NCBI GenBank assembly: GCA_934122235.1
Contig: CAKOWE010000005.1
Span: 28,314-92,313, forward strand
DNA length: 64,000 bases
Reading direction: 5' to 3'
Source of the DNA: an uncultured Clostridia bacterium
Lineage (GTDB): Bacteria > Bacillota > Clostridia > TANB77 > CAG-508
Position 1 is the stretch's first letter. Each line of letters starts with the position of its first letter. Under the pieces are notes generated by a model. That model had not been told where the DNA came from. It did not search any database and saw only the letters and a list, made by a program, of their open reading frames with translations. The translations under genes and the position numbers were made by a program. Of the stretch, positions 37,733 through 47,277 are shown one piece after another.

Positions 37733-39160
37733 ATGGAAAGAGACACAAACAAAGCAGAATTCATTTCTGCAGAACACTTCGCATTAAGTCCTCTCGACGG
37801 ACGGTATGCAAAAATTAGCAAAGAATTAAGCAATTACTTCTCCGAATACGCTCTGGTAAAAAACAGAGTAAAAGTAGAAGTTTGTTGGCTATCATTCTTG
37901 CTTGGCTACCATGTTACCTCATGGATTACTCATCAAATGGATATCTCTGACTATGCTAAGCGTAAAGAGTTATCCGAAAAGGTTATGAGCATTTACCACA
38001 ATTTCTCTGATGAGTCCTATGCACGAGTCAAAGAAATTGAGTCTGTTACTAACCATGATGTAAAAGCAGTTGAACTATTCGTTGGCGAAAAACTTGAAGA
38101 ACTTGGTCTTGCCTCTCTTGTAAGCTATGTCCACATTGGGTGTACTTCAGAAGACATCACTAACACAGCATACGGCATCATGATTTCATCAGCTTTAAAA
38201 GAGGTATGGATTCCTACTGCTGAAAAACTGATTACTGAAATTTCTGAAATTGCGACTGCTCATGCTACCACAGCTATGTTGGCACATACACATGGTCAAC
38301 CGGCTACGCCTACAACAATCGGCAAAGAAATGCAAGTATACGTTTATCGCATGAAAAACTCCTTAAAGCACATTAAATCCATTAACGTATGTGCTAAATT
38401 TAACGGTGCTACGGGTAACTATTCAGCATTGTCTGTTGCATTTCCTGATACAGACTGGCCTTGTGTGTCTAAAACTTTTGTTGTGGAAATTTTAGGTTTG
38501 CAATTCAATCCTGTAACTACTCAGATTGAGAGTCATGATTACGTTTGCCATATTCTCGATGGCATTCGTCATTTCAACAATGTGCTCCGCGATTTCGACT
38601 TGGATATGTGGCTGTATATCAGCAAAGATTATTTCAAGCAAATTGCTGTAAAAACCGAAGTAGGCAGTAGTACAATGCCTCACAAAGTTAATCCTATTAA
38701 GTTCGAGAATAGCGAAGCAAACATCAAGATGTCTAACGCAATTTGTTCCACTATTTCTGATGAACTTCCGCGTTCTCGACTTCAGCGAGATCTTTCCGAT
38801 TCTTCCCTTCAGAGAAACATCGGAATCGCTTTCGGTTATTCTCTTCAGTCCATGCAGCAAACAATTGCAGGTCTAAAAAAAGTAGAAGTCAACAAAGGAA
38901 AACTGACTTCTGACCTTAATAGCAATTGGGAAGTTCTTGCAGAGCCCATTCAAACCGTTCTTCGTAAGTACGGTATTTCGAGTGCTTATAATCAGTTAAA
39001 GGAATTGACCAGAGGCAAGAAAATTACCAAAAAGGTAATTCACGAATTTATCAATTCTCTGGAAGCAATTCCAGAGGAAGATAAGGCAATACTTCTTGCT
39101 CTCAAGCCTTCCACTTACACTGGTGAAGCAAGTAACATTGCGAAAAGCAAATTTGATTAA
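37733..39160 (+). CDS. purB: Adenylosuccinate lyase, E. coli-type, probably acquired
   Basis: This 475-residue enzyme acts twice in purine synthesis, splitting SAICAR and adenylosuccinate. It has the E. coli-type features S-P-L-D-G-R-Y, T-H-G-Q-P-A-T-P-T-T, the signature G-S-S-T-M-P-H-K-V-N-P-I and N-W-E-V-L-A-E-P-I-Q-T-V. Clostridia usually carry the shorter Bacillus-type PurB. Codon use is richer in G and C than the neighbours. An in-frame CGG (37802-37804) encodes the conserved R of D-G-R-Y; a +1 shift there would destroy the gene. Own promoter and terminator suggest a single-gene transfer. Confidence 0.93.
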   Translation: MERDTNKAEFISAEHFALSPLDGRYAKISKELSNYFSEYALVKNRVKVEVCWLSFLLGYHVTSWITHQMDISDYAKRKELSEKVMSIYHNFSDESYARVKEIESVTNHDVKAVELFVGEKLEELGLASLVSYVHIGCTSEDITNTAYGIMISSALKEVWIPTAEKLITEISEIATAHATTAMLAHTHGQPATPTTIGKEMQVYVYRMKNSLKHIKSINVCAKFNGATGNYSALSVAFPDTDWPCVSKTFVVEILGLQFNPVTTQIESHDYVCHILDGIRHFNNVLRDFDLDMWLYISKDYFKQIAVKTEVGSSTMPHKVNPIKFENSEANIKMSNAICSTISDELPRSRLQRDLSDSSLQRNIGIAFGYSLQSMQQTIAGLKKVEVNKGKLTSDLNSNWEVLAEPIQTVLRKYGISSAYNQLKELTRGKKITKKVIHEFINSLEAIPEEDKAILLALKPSTYTGEASNIAKSKFD

Positions 39161-39182
39161 GAAAATATATCTTTCCAAAAAG

Positions 39183-39211
39183 AGAGTCGTTTCCACTATG
39201 GGAACGGCTCT
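39183..39211 (+). terminator. Terminator of purB
   Basis: A 12-bp stem including G-U pairs (AGAGTCGTTTCC/GGGAACGGCTCT) is followed by TTTCCC just after the purB stop. Confidence 0.85.
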
Positions 39212-39226
39212 TTCCCATTATTAAGA

Positions 39227-39270
39227 AAGCAAAAGAACTTAAGTATTTATATACTTAAGTTCTTTTGCTT
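39227..39270. terminator. Very strong 20-bp hairpin between purB and the LPQTG gene
   Basis: A perfect 20-bp stem centred on TTAT runs from 39227-39246 to 39251-39270. It probably terminates the minus-strand LPQTG gene, which ends at 39289. Confidence 0.85.
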
Positions 39271-39288
39271 TTATATAATCTGCCTTAT

Positions 39289-39621
39289 TTAAAATTTATT
39301 ATATTCTTTAATTTTAATATATGCATATATTGCTGATGCTCCAAGTGCAATAGTAACTACTATTAAACCTGTATAATCTTCAATTCCTGTTTGTGGTAAT
39401 TTTGATGGAGTAGTAGGTGTAGTTGTTACTTTTGGAGATGTTGTTACTTCTGGTGATGGTGATGTTTTTATAGCTGGACTTGAAGTTGCGCTTGGTGTTG
39501 GTGTTCCTGGAGTAATTACTTGAACTGTATTATCAGCATTAGAATTGACTGGAACCAATAAAACTATACCTATTAATATTGCTACAATAATTTTTAAAAC
39601 ACTATTTTTTAAATTTGACAT
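39289..39621 (-). CDS. Small LPQTG cell-wall-anchored protein, 110 aa
   Basis: This is a tiny sortase substrate. It has a signal peptide (cleavage near A29), then a stretch of about 45 residues rich in threonine, proline and serine with no folded domain. L-P-Q-T-G follows at 75-79, then a membrane helix (about 85-103) and a basic tail. The stalk alone would be displayed after sorting. No sortase gene is in the window. GGGAGAG precedes the ATG. Confidence 0.82.
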   Translation of the reverse strand: MSNLKNSVLKIIVAILIGIVLLVPVNSNADNTVQVITPGTPTPSATSSPAIKTSPSPEVTTSPKVTTTPTTPSKLPQTGIEDYTGLIVVTIALGASAIYAYIKIKEYNKF

Positions 39622-39724
39622 TTTATCTCTCCCTACTATAAAATTTTACATCTATTATTATTTATACCATGTTTTCAAATTTTATGCAATAGTTTTTGGA
39701 AAAAAAGTCGATTTTATGTATACT

Positions 39725-40816
39725 TTATACATTAAATCTAAACAAAACAATATCCCCATCTTGCATAATATATTCTTTTCCTTCTGAACGTACTAATCCT
39801 TTTTCTCTAGCAGCTACCATTGAACCTTCTCTCATCAAGTCATCATATGAAACCACTTCTGCTTTTATAAATCCTCTTTCTATATCTGAGTGTATTTTTC
39901 CAGCAGCCTGTGGTGCTTTTGTTCCTTTTTTTATTGTCCAAGCTCTAACTTCTGGTTCTCCTGCTGTTAAGAATGACATTAATCCAAGTAAATCATAACT
40001 TTCTTTTATTACTTTGTCTAAGCCTGATTCATCTAACCCCAACGCTTCCAACATTTCTTTTTTATCTTCTGGTTCTAATCCACTAAGTTCTTCTTCTATT
40101 TTTACACATAAAGGTATTACTTTGCTATTCTCAGATTTTGCATATTCTGCGACTTTTTTAACTTTTTCATCATTATATGCATCTGTTAATTGTTCTTCAG
40201 AAACATTCGCTATATATAGTATTGGTTTTGTTGTTAATAAATATGTATCTTTTAATAATTCTTTTTCATCGTCTGTAAATTCTATTGTTCTTGCAGATTT
40301 ACCTTGTTCTAAAGTAGCCTTTATTTTATTTAATAAATCTAGCTCTTCTTGATACTTTTTATCTGCTTTTAACATTTTTATTGTTCTTTCTATTTTTTTA
40401 TCTATTGTTTCTATATCTGCAAATATTAATTCCAAATTTATTGTTTCTATATCTCTTAATGGATCGATACTTCCATCAACATGGACAACATTTGGATCTT
40501 CAAAACATCTTACAACTTCAACAATACTATCTACTTCTCTTATGTGTGATAAAAATTTATTTCCTAATCCCTCTCCTTTGCTTGCACCTTTTACTAATCC
40601 AGCAATATCAACAAATTCAATCACTGCATGTGTAGTTTTTTGTGGATTATACATTTTAGTTAAATTATCTAATCTTTCATCTGGCACAGGTACAACACCA
40701 ACATTTGGTTCTATTGTGCAAAAAGGATAATTTGCACATTCTGCTCCAGCATTTGTTATTGCATTAAACATTGTACTTTTCCCTACATTTGGAAGACCTA
40801 CTATTCCTATTTTCAT
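39725..40816 (-). CDS. ychF: Ribosome-binding ATPase YchF
   Basis: This 363-residue Obg-family protein binds ATP rather than GTP. The P-loop G-L-P-N-V-G-K-S-T is at 7-15, the switch D-I-A-G-L-V near 70 and the non-canonical base-recognition motif N-V-S-E replaces N-K-x-D. A C-terminal TGS domain ends in D-I-V-L-F-R-F-N. AAGGAG precedes the ATG. It is a single gene. Confidence 0.96.
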   Translation of the reverse strand: MKIGIVGLPNVGKSTMFNAITNAGAECANYPFCTIEPNVGVVPVPDERLDNLTKMYNPQKTTHAVIEFVDIAGLVKGASKGEGLGNKFLSHIREVDSIVEVVRCFEDPNVVHVDGSIDPLRDIETINLELIFADIETIDKKIERTIKMLKADKKYQEELDLLNKIKATLEQGKSARTIEFTDDEKELLKDTYLLTTKPILYIANVSEEQLTDAYNDEKVKKVAEYAKSENSKVIPLCVKIEEELSGLEPEDKKEMLEALGLDESGLDKVIKESYDLLGLMSFLTAGEPEVRAWTIKKGTKAPQAAGKIHSDIERGFIKAEVVSYDDLMREGSMVAAREKGLVRSEGKEYIMQDGDIVLFRFNV

Positions 40817-40896
40817 AATTTGTTATATCTCCTTTTTTATTTTTATACATAAGATTTATTTTATATTATTTTACTTTGTTTTGCAATATATTTAAT

Positions 40897-41745
40897 TTAT
40901 TTTCCTTCACTAATTACTTTATTCAAATCTACAGTTTTGTGAAATCTAAAATAGTATGGTTTTATATCCGGTAATAAACTGTCCATATAAATTATATTTT
41001 TATTATTGTCTTGTATCTTTAAATTAGGAAATGTTCTAATCATTTTCTCATCTCCTATATATTCATAAATAAAATTAGATAATTTTTCATTTTTATATAT
41101 ATAATTATATGCTTCTTCTATAACTGGTCTAGTTAATATATCAATATTATTCTTATATACCATTCTTAGGAAAAACATTTTTAAAGCAAATGACGTAAAT
41201 ATGCAATCAATCAACATAAATAATATTAATATTATTGTTATTATTTTTAATTTTTTTATCTGTATTTTTGATTTTAAAAATTCTATAAATTTATCTATTT
41301 TTGGATTAACATACGTCATAAGGTATATTGCTAATAATCCCCAAAACAAAGAAAAAAATACGCATACTCTTCCCTGAATATTTAAAGGAATTTGAGAATA
41401 ATCCCACCATTTTACATTAAAAATTAACTCTCCAATTAAACTTACTAGATACTCTATAATTGACCCTACAATAAATCCGCCCCAAAATAAAGTATTATTA
41501 TTTTTTTTAAAATATTGTAGAAATAATATCATAAAAACTGCTCCGAGTCCATAAATCGCACAAAATGGTCCATATAAAAAGCTTTTTCTACTTTCTAGTA
41601 CTCCTTTAGTTACTGCGCCAAACAAAGTTTCAATTATGTAACCTGTAACACTATATATAATAAAATATGCAAATATTCTCCATATACTATATCCTAATAT
41701 TTTAAATTTTCTTTCTTCTTTTTTCTTTAGTGTTCTTTCCATCAT
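40897..41745 (-). CDS. CmpB-type putative ABC-transporter membrane protein
   Basis: This membrane protein of about 282 residues has six helices. The conserved block (S-V-x-G-Y-I-I-E-T, then F-L-Y-G-P-F-C-A-I-Y-G-L-G-A, E-Y-L-V-S and W-W-D-Y-S) matches the family called 'putative ABC transporter permease' (CmpB, PF06541). The start at ATG 41745 follows AGAGAGG; an ATG 24 bases upstream lacks a ribosome site. No ATPase gene is adjacent, so the name is a family label only. Confidence 0.72.
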   Translation of the reverse strand: MMERTLKKKEERKFKILGYSIWRIFAYFIIYSVTGYIIETLFGAVTKGVLESRKSFLYGPFCAIYGLGAVFMILFLQYFKKNNNTLFWGGFIVGSIIEYLVSLIGELIFNVKWWDYSQIPLNIQGRVCVFFSLFWGLLAIYLMTYVNPKIDKFIEFLKSKIQIKKLKIITIILILFMLIDCIFTSFALKMFFLRMVYKNNIDILTRPVIEEAYNYIYKNEKLSNFIYEYIGDEKMIRTFPNLKIQDNNKNIIYMDSLLPDIKPYYFRFHKTVDLNKVISEGK

Positions 41746-41963
41746 TTTATTCCTCTCTTTTTTCGACATATTCTATTATATTTTAACATTACTCTTAAAT
41801 TTACACAATAAAAAGTCTAAAAAACGCTCTTTAATTTATATACTTTAATAAAAACATTGTTGTTCTGTACTTTACTTTTACTGCAATTATAAAATTGCTC
41901 AATATTACCATTTGTGATATAATTATAATAATTTATTATATTTTTTGTAGAAGGAGGAACTAT

Positions 41964-43472
41964 ATGAATAATGATTTGCTTGGAATTTCTAATGTAGATT
42001 TGGGAGTTTTAAAATCTGCATTCTTAACCCCTAGTAGAGATAATGTTTTATATACAGACGTATTATCAAATAAAGAAGTTGCTACATATATGAGAGATAT
42101 TAGTAAATTAACAAAAAATGAAAAATTAGCAATAATTACACAAAAAATGAATTCTATTTATCAGGGAAAAATTAATGATGAGAATTTATTAAATAAAGAG
42201 GAAGCATATTTAGTTTTATTATTAAAATCAATTCCTTTTAATAAAGCTGAAGCTGACTACTATTGGAGAGATAGATTTCAATCTGCTATCCATAAACAAA
42301 CAAATAATGTTTTAATAGAAGTTGCTGCCATACATCCTTTAGTAGATGGTCAACCTGGTATAGAATTTAAAGAACATTTGGAACAAGCTATTGAACTATA
42401 TAACATTGAAAAAAATAAGCAAAATAATCCAATAATATATATTCCTGGCAGTTTACACTATGTTATTGATCAAGAAACAAAAAAACCTCAAGTAGACAAT
42501 TGTCCACTTTCTGAAGCAGGTAAAACCTTTTTGATAGAACGTGGCATTCCTGAAGAATCAATACGAGCAAATATAATTAATTTAGATATTAAAGGCGAAG
42601 ATGGTGTTTATAATTCCGGTGATGAATGTTATGTTGCAACTCAAATTGCAAAAAATGAAAATTGTGGCAGAATAATAAGTATAGTTTCTCCAGTTCAATT
42701 GTATAGAAAATCTTTATTCTATCAAGAATTTGGATATAATCCCGAACTTTATGCAACTGGTTCTGAACGAACAGCTCATAATTATATAGGTGAAACTTTT
42801 TGGAGTTTATATATAACATATATGAACGATCAAGATTGGCAAACCGGATTTATTTCATATTTAACTAGAAAAGAAAGAGATATTGATTATATAAGCAAAA
42901 TAAGAGACTATAAAGATATTGTCGACGAAATACTAACAAATGGTCCCTCAATTCCACCAGAAGTTTTTGAGCAAAAAAGCAAATGGATGAGTTTCTATAA
43001 TTCTGCTCTAAAAAACATGAATTTGGCATCAAAAAACACCAATAACATTTTAATTGATTTAATTAGAACAGACGGTCAATCTGATTTAGAATTAAAACGT
43101 CTTGAACAATTAATACAAGAAAATAAAGATGGTACAGTTACTATTTTATCTGATCCTTCTAGCAATATAGATGATATTTCTGAATTAATTTCGGCATATC
43201 CATCCACAAAAATTGTAACTTTACCACAAAAAGATAAAAAACACATTGCAAAAACTTTTATTAGTGGTCACTATCAAAAATTTTTCGGAATGTATCCTTC
43301 TTCTGTAAGTATGAAACATTCGATTGAATATATTAAAGAAGGAATTATTCCCATAGTTAGTTCATTACCAGACAAGGAACCTAATTATATAGACAATATT
43401 TCTGCTTTATTTGATGAAGTTTTAGAACCAATACAAATTAAGAAAAAAGAAATTACTGAGATCGAATTATAA
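41964..43472 (+). CDS. DUF218/YdcF-like protein, 502 aa
   Basis: This is a large soluble protein. A DUF218-like core lies at about residues 150-275: a G-S-L-H-Y strand, the run L-S-E-A-G-K then E-R-G-I-P-E-E-S-I, and a later I-V-S-P-V-Q-L-Y-R-K segment. Family members are thought to act on envelope carrier lipids, but this one lacks a membrane anchor and is longer than usual. ATG 41964 follows AAGGAGG. It ends in a strong terminator before tRNA-Thr. Confidence 0.6.
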   Translation: MNNDLLGISNVDLGVLKSAFLTPSRDNVLYTDVLSNKEVATYMRDISKLTKNEKLAIITQKMNSIYQGKINDENLLNKEEAYLVLLLKSIPFNKAEADYYWRDRFQSAIHKQTNNVLIEVAAIHPLVDGQPGIEFKEHLEQAIELYNIEKNKQNNPIIYIPGSLHYVIDQETKKPQVDNCPLSEAGKTFLIERGIPEESIRANIINLDIKGEDGVYNSGDECYVATQIAKNENCGRIISIVSPVQLYRKSLFYQEFGYNPELYATGSERTAHNYIGETFWSLYITYMNDQDWQTGFISYLTRKERDIDYISKIRDYKDIVDEILTNGPSIPPEVFEQKSKWMSFYNSALKNMNLASKNTNNILIDLIRTDGQSDLELKRLEQLIQENKDGTVTILSDPSSNIDDISELISAYPSTKIVTLPQKDKKHIAKTFISGHYQKFFGMYPSSVSMKHSIEYIKEGIIPIVSSLPDKEPNYIDNISALFDEVLEPIQIKKKEITEIEL

Positions 43473-43510
43473 AATTAAGCAAGTACGTTTAAAAGTGTAC
43501 TTGCTTAATT
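43473..43510 (+). terminator. Terminator of the DUF218-like gene
   Basis: A perfect 14-bp stem (AATTAAGCAAGTAC/GTACTTGCTTAATT) with a ten-base loop lies directly after the stop codon. Confidence 0.9.
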
Positions 43511-43513
43511 TAT

Positions 43514-43589
43514 TGGAGCTTACAGCGGGAATCGAACCCGCGACCTCTACCTTACCAAGGTAGTGCTCTACCGACTGAGCTATGAAAGC
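43514..43589 (-). tRNA. tRNA-Thr (GGT)
   Basis: This is a 76-nt cloverleaf with anticodon GGT in the stem CTACC/GGTAG and an encoded CCA. The acceptor arm GCTTTCA/TGTAAGC has one T-T mismatch at the fifth pair. Confidence 0.92.
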
Positions 43590-43603
43590 ATAATACATTT
43601 TAT

Positions 43604-43631
43604 ATATAAGGCACGGTATACCGTGCCTATA
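43604..43631 (-). terminator. Hairpin after sigH
   Basis: The palindrome TATA-GGCACGGTAT-ACCGTGCC-TATA lies seven bases beyond the sigH stop. It resembles the GGCACGG hairpin in the mgtE leader. Confidence 0.65.
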
Positions 43632-43637
43632 TAAATT

Positions 43638-44276
43638 TTACTCTTCTGTTATATTTTTAATTGCCTTTTTTCTAATTCTTTGTATTGCATTATCTACAGA
43701 TTTTACTGGTGCATCCAATCTTTCTGCTATTTTGACATAACTATCTCCTGCAGCAAATCTTTGCAATACTTGTTTTTCAAAATCACTAAGTGTTTTATCT
43801 ATTTTATTTTCTACAAATTTGTAATATTCTTTTTTAGTTATTGTATCTAATGGGTCTTCTACCGTATTCGAATTAAACACATCTAGTAAAGATGTATCTT
43901 CATCATCGTCATATGCAGACATATTTAATGATAAATATGAATTAAGTGCCATATGTTTTTGTCGTGTAGAAGTTTTAATTGCAGTTATTAACTGTCTTTC
44001 AATACATAAATTTGCAAAAGATTTAAACGAATTTTGCTTTTCATTATCGAAACATTTAATAGCTTTATATAATCCAATCATTCCTTCTTGAATTATATCT
44101 TCTTTTTCCGCACCTATCATAAAATACTTATTTACTTTACCATTAACCATATCTTTATATTTTACCAATAAATACTCTAAAGCATTATTGTCTCCTGTTT
44201 TTGCAAGAATAGCCATTTCTTCATCCGTTTTGTTCTCGAAGTTATTATTATGGTAAATTAAGTTATTCTTTAACAT
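43638..44276 (-). CDS. sigH: RNA polymerase sigma factor SigH (Spo0H)
   Basis: This 212-residue sigma-70 family protein resembles SigH, which drives early sporulation and competence genes. Region 2 contains Y-F-M-I-G-A-E-K-E-D-I-I-Q-E-G-M-I-G-L-Y-K and R-Q-L-I-T-A-I-K-T-S-T-R-Q-K-H. Region 4 is the helix-turn-helix S-Y-V-K-I-A-E-R-L with V-K-S-V-D-N-A-I-Q-R. The order and spacing match Bacillus SigH closely. AAAGGAG precedes the ATG. Confidence 0.9.
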   Translation of the reverse strand: MLKNNLIYHNNNFENKTDEEMAILAKTGDNNALEYLLVKYKDMVNGKVNKYFMIGAEKEDIIQEGMIGLYKAIKCFDNEKQNSFKSFANLCIERQLITAIKTSTRQKHMALNSYLSLNMSAYDDDEDTSLLDVFNSNTVEDPLDTITKKEYYKFVENKIDKTLSDFEKQVLQRFAAGDSYVKIAERLDAPVKSVDNAIQRIRKKAIKNITEE

Positions 44277-44460
44277 TGCTTCTTCATGCTCCTTTGTTTT
44301 TTACGCTTTGCTTTATTATATTTGTATTATCCTTATATGTCAATAACTTTAACGTTTTTTTATTGATTTTTTTACTTGATATTTATTGCTTATAATAATT
44401 TTTTCATGTATAATTTTTTCATTACATAAGGTTAATACTATAAATTATATGGAGGTTTTT

Positions 44461-46104
44461 ATGGCATTTGATGGTATTGTTACAAAAAGAGTTGTTTCTG
44501 AGCTAAATAACTCTATTATAAACTCAAAAGTTAATAAAATTTTTGAACCTACTAAAAATGATATTTTACTAGGATTATATAATTCTGGTATAAACTACTG
44601 CTTGCACCTTTGTATTCACCCTAATACTTGTAGAATCAATTTAACAACACATACCAAGCCTAATCCACTTTCTGCTCCTAACTTTTGTATGCTTCTTAGG
44701 AAACATTTAATAGGTTCAAAAATCATTTCAATTTCAAGTTTTGACTTAGATAGAATCGTTGAAATAAGCTTTGAAGGTTATAACGAACTAAACGATAAAG
44801 TAATAAAAAAACTTTATATAGAAATTATGGGAAGTTGCAGCAATATAATTTTAACTAATAATAAAAATATTATTATAGACTCAATAAGACACATTAGTTC
44901 CAATAGAGAAATTATGCCAGCAAGAGAGTATATCTTGCCTAAAACATATAAACATAGCATTTTAAAAACTAATAACTTTAAAAACTTTAATGAAATAATT
45001 TCTTCTTTGCCTGAATCAGAACCATTAGATAAAAAAATTTCAGATTCATTTAGTGGCTTATGTCGCCCATTTGTTCAATATGTGTTAGCAAAAAGCAACA
45101 ATAATATAGAAAATTCATTTGATTATATAAAAAATATTGTTAATAATATAAATTCCAATCTATTAACTTGTATAAAAATAAATAATGATTATGTGTTAGA
45201 TTTTGTTGCAACTCCTCAAGATAATTTAAGTACAAACTTTTTTATTGATGATTTTTACTACAATAAAGAAACTCAAAATAGTTTTTTAGATTTTAGAAAT
45301 GATATGCTTAAAATAATTCTTACACAATTAAAAAAATGTACTAAAAAATTAGAAAATATAAATTCAAAACTTAACGAATGCACTAAAAAAGATGAATATA
45401 AATTATATGGTGAATTACTAACATCTAATTTATATCGTTTAAAAAGTAATGCGGATAGTGCTGTTTTAGAAAATTACTATGACAATAACTCTACAATCAC
45501 TATCCCAATGGATAAAACATTATCTCCTAGCAAAAATGCAGAAAAATACTTTAAGAAATATAATAAATTAAAGAATACTTTGGAAATAGTATCTCAGCAA
45601 AAAAATGAAACAGAAAAAGAAATAAATTACATTGAAAGTATTGTATATTCTATCGAAAATGCAAAAACAATATCTGATTTAGAAGACATTTTTGATGAAA
45701 TTTCTGAAAATATTACTGTTTCAAAAAAACAAAAAACTAAAAAAATTTCAAAAAAAACTTCTAATAAAGATGAATTATTAAAATATAATATAAATGGTTT
45801 TACAGTTCTCGTTGGAAAAAATAATCGTCAAAATGATGAACTTACTTTAAAAATAGCTTCAAAAGATGATTATTGGTTTCATACACAACAAATTCATGGA
45901 AGTCATGTTATTTTAAAAACAGAAGGAAGAAACGTAGACGACTCTACTTTATATGAATGTGCAAAACTTGCTGCTAACCATAGTAAAGCTAGGCACTCTT
46001 CAAACATTCCAGTTGACTACACTTTAATAAAATTCGTAAAAAAGCCAAACTCAGCAAAACCAGGTATGGTCGTTTATACAAATTATAGAACAATTTATGT
46101 GTAA
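44461..46104 (+). CDS. rqcH: RqcH / NFACT-family protein
   Basis: This 547-residue protein matches the NFACT family, whose bacterial member RqcH adds C-terminal alanine tails to stalled chains on the 50S subunit. The N-terminal block M-A-F-D-G-I-V-T-K and later N-C/I-x-L-T-N-N segment form NFACT-N. A coiled coil spans about 300-430. The C-terminal NFACT-R domain has D-Y-W-F-H-T and G-S-H-V-I-L. ATG follows GGAGG. If CGG stalls ribosomes, rescue by RqcH would matter in this organism; this is inference. Confidence 0.9.
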   Translation: MAFDGIVTKRVVSELNNSIINSKVNKIFEPTKNDILLGLYNSGINYCLHLCIHPNTCRINLTTHTKPNPLSAPNFCMLLRKHLIGSKIISISSFDLDRIVEISFEGYNELNDKVIKKLYIEIMGSCSNIILTNNKNIIIDSIRHISSNREIMPAREYILPKTYKHSILKTNNFKNFNEIISSLPESEPLDKKISDSFSGLCRPFVQYVLAKSNNNIENSFDYIKNIVNNINSNLLTCIKINNDYVLDFVATPQDNLSTNFFIDDFYYNKETQNSFLDFRNDMLKIILTQLKKCTKKLENINSKLNECTKKDEYKLYGELLTSNLYRLKSNADSAVLENYYDNNSTITIPMDKTLSPSKNAEKYFKKYNKLKNTLEIVSQQKNETEKEINYIESIVYSIENAKTISDLEDIFDEISENITVSKKQKTKKISKKTSNKDELLKYNINGFTVLVGKNNRQNDELTLKIASKDDYWFHTQQIHGSHVILKTEGRNVDDSTLYECAKLAANHSKARHSSNIPVDYTLIKFVKKPNSAKPGMVVYTNYRTIYV

Positions 46105-46143
46105 AAAATTAAAAAGGCAAAATTACTTTGCCTTTTTAATTTT
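46105..46143. terminator. Bidirectional terminator between rqcH and dtd
   Basis: A perfect 17-bp stem (AAAATTAAAAAGGCAAA/TTTGCCTTTTTAATTTT) with a five-base loop. The dtd stop codon lies inside the right arm. Confidence 0.9.
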
Positions 46144-46573
46144 CTAATATTATTGTTACTGGTCCATCATTTAATAAATTTACCTTCATATCTGCTCCAA
46201 ACTTTCCTGACTCAACCTCTATACCTTCATTTCTACATCCTTGCTTAAAGTATTCATACAAAGGTTCTGCCACTTCTGGTCTAGCTGCTTCTATAAAACT
46301 TGGCCTATTCCCTTTTTTACAATCTGCATATAAAGTAAATTGCGAAACTATTAACAATTTGCCATTAATATCTTTAATTGATAAATTCATTTTATTAAAT
46401 TCATCTTCAAAAACTCTTAAATTACATAATTTTTTTATAAGCACATCTGCTTGTACTTCGGTATCACCTTGCTTTATTCCAACAAGAACAAGAAATCCTT
46501 TTTGTATTTGTCCTATTATCTCATTATCTACTTTAACTGTTGCATTTGCAACTCTTTGAACTACTAATTTCAT
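46136..46573 (-). CDS. dtd: D-aminoacyl-tRNA deacylase
   Basis: This 145-residue protein hydrolyses D-amino acids from tRNA. The signature S-Q-F-T-L-Y-A-D appears near residue 78 and the second motif G-P-V-T-I-I-L ends the protein, with N-x-G-P as the cross-subunit Gly-Pro pair (N-D-G-P-V-T). It lies 26 bases after ispD on the same strand. Confidence 0.95.
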   Translation of the reverse strand: MKLVVQRVANATVKVDNEIIGQIQKGFLVLVGIKQGDTEVQADVLIKKLCNLRVFEDEFNKMNLSIKDINGKLLIVSQFTLYADCKKGNRPSFIEAARPEVAEPLYEYFKQGCRNEGIEVESGKFGADMKVNLLNDGPVTIILEN

Positions 46574-46599
46574 ATTCTTTTACTAATCATTTAACCTTT

Positions 46600-47277
46600 C
46601 TATTTCATTAATTCAGAAATTATTTTTATATCTTCATATGTTGTTATTTTTATATTAAAATAATCTCCCTCTATTATTTTTACAGCTTCTCCCGCTTTTT
46701 CTAACAGCATACAATCATCTGTACATTGCTCTTCTTTATATTTTTTATGTAAATCTAATAAAATCTTTCTATTAAAACATTGTGGTGTTTGAATTATCCA
46801 AGTATTTTCTCTTTTGGTAGTTTGAATAACAATGTTGTTTTTATCAGTTACCTTAATTGTATCTTTGCTTTTTACTCCAATTGTTACTCCATTTATTTTC
46901 TTCATCGCCTCTACACATTCATCAATATATTTTTGCTTTATTGCAGGTCTTGCACCATCGTGGATTATTACAATATCAGAATCTGTTTTACTTATAGCAT
47001 TATACACAGACTCTTGTCTTGTATTACCGCCTATTACAACTGTTACTTGCTTGTTTAAGTTAATTTCTTTTACCATTTTTGCAACAATATTCTGTTCATC
47101 TTCTTTTGCTACTACAATTATATTATCTACATAACTATTTGTATCAAAAGCATATAAGCTATAGTAAAAAACCATATTTCCGTTTACAATTTCAAAGTTT
47201 TTATTTCTGTTTTGTCCATATCTTGTACTATTTCCCGCAACTAAAACAATTGCTGTAACAGTTTTGTTATCAATCAT
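46600..47277 (-). CDS. ispD: 2-C-methyl-D-erythritol 4-phosphate cytidylyltransferase
   Basis: This 225-residue enzyme joins CTP to MEP. The N-terminal nucleotide loop is V-A-G-N-S-T-R-Y-G, with some drift from the usual A-A-G-x-G-x-R. The catalytic block I-H-D-G-A-R-P and the signature Q-T-P-Q-C-F are intact. Its start overlaps the end of ispE by four bases, so MEP steps three, four and five are one operon. Confidence 0.93.
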   Translation of the reverse strand: MIDNKTVTAIVLVAGNSTRYGQNRNKNFEIVNGNMVFYYSLYAFDTNSYVDNIIVVAKEDEQNIVAKMVKEINLNKQVTVVIGGNTRQESVYNAISKTDSDIVIIHDGARPAIKQKYIDECVEAMKKINGVTIGVKSKDTIKVTDKNNIVIQTTKRENTWIIQTPQCFNRKILLDLHKKYKEEQCTDDCMLLEKAGEAVKIIEGDYFNIKITTYEDIKIISELMK

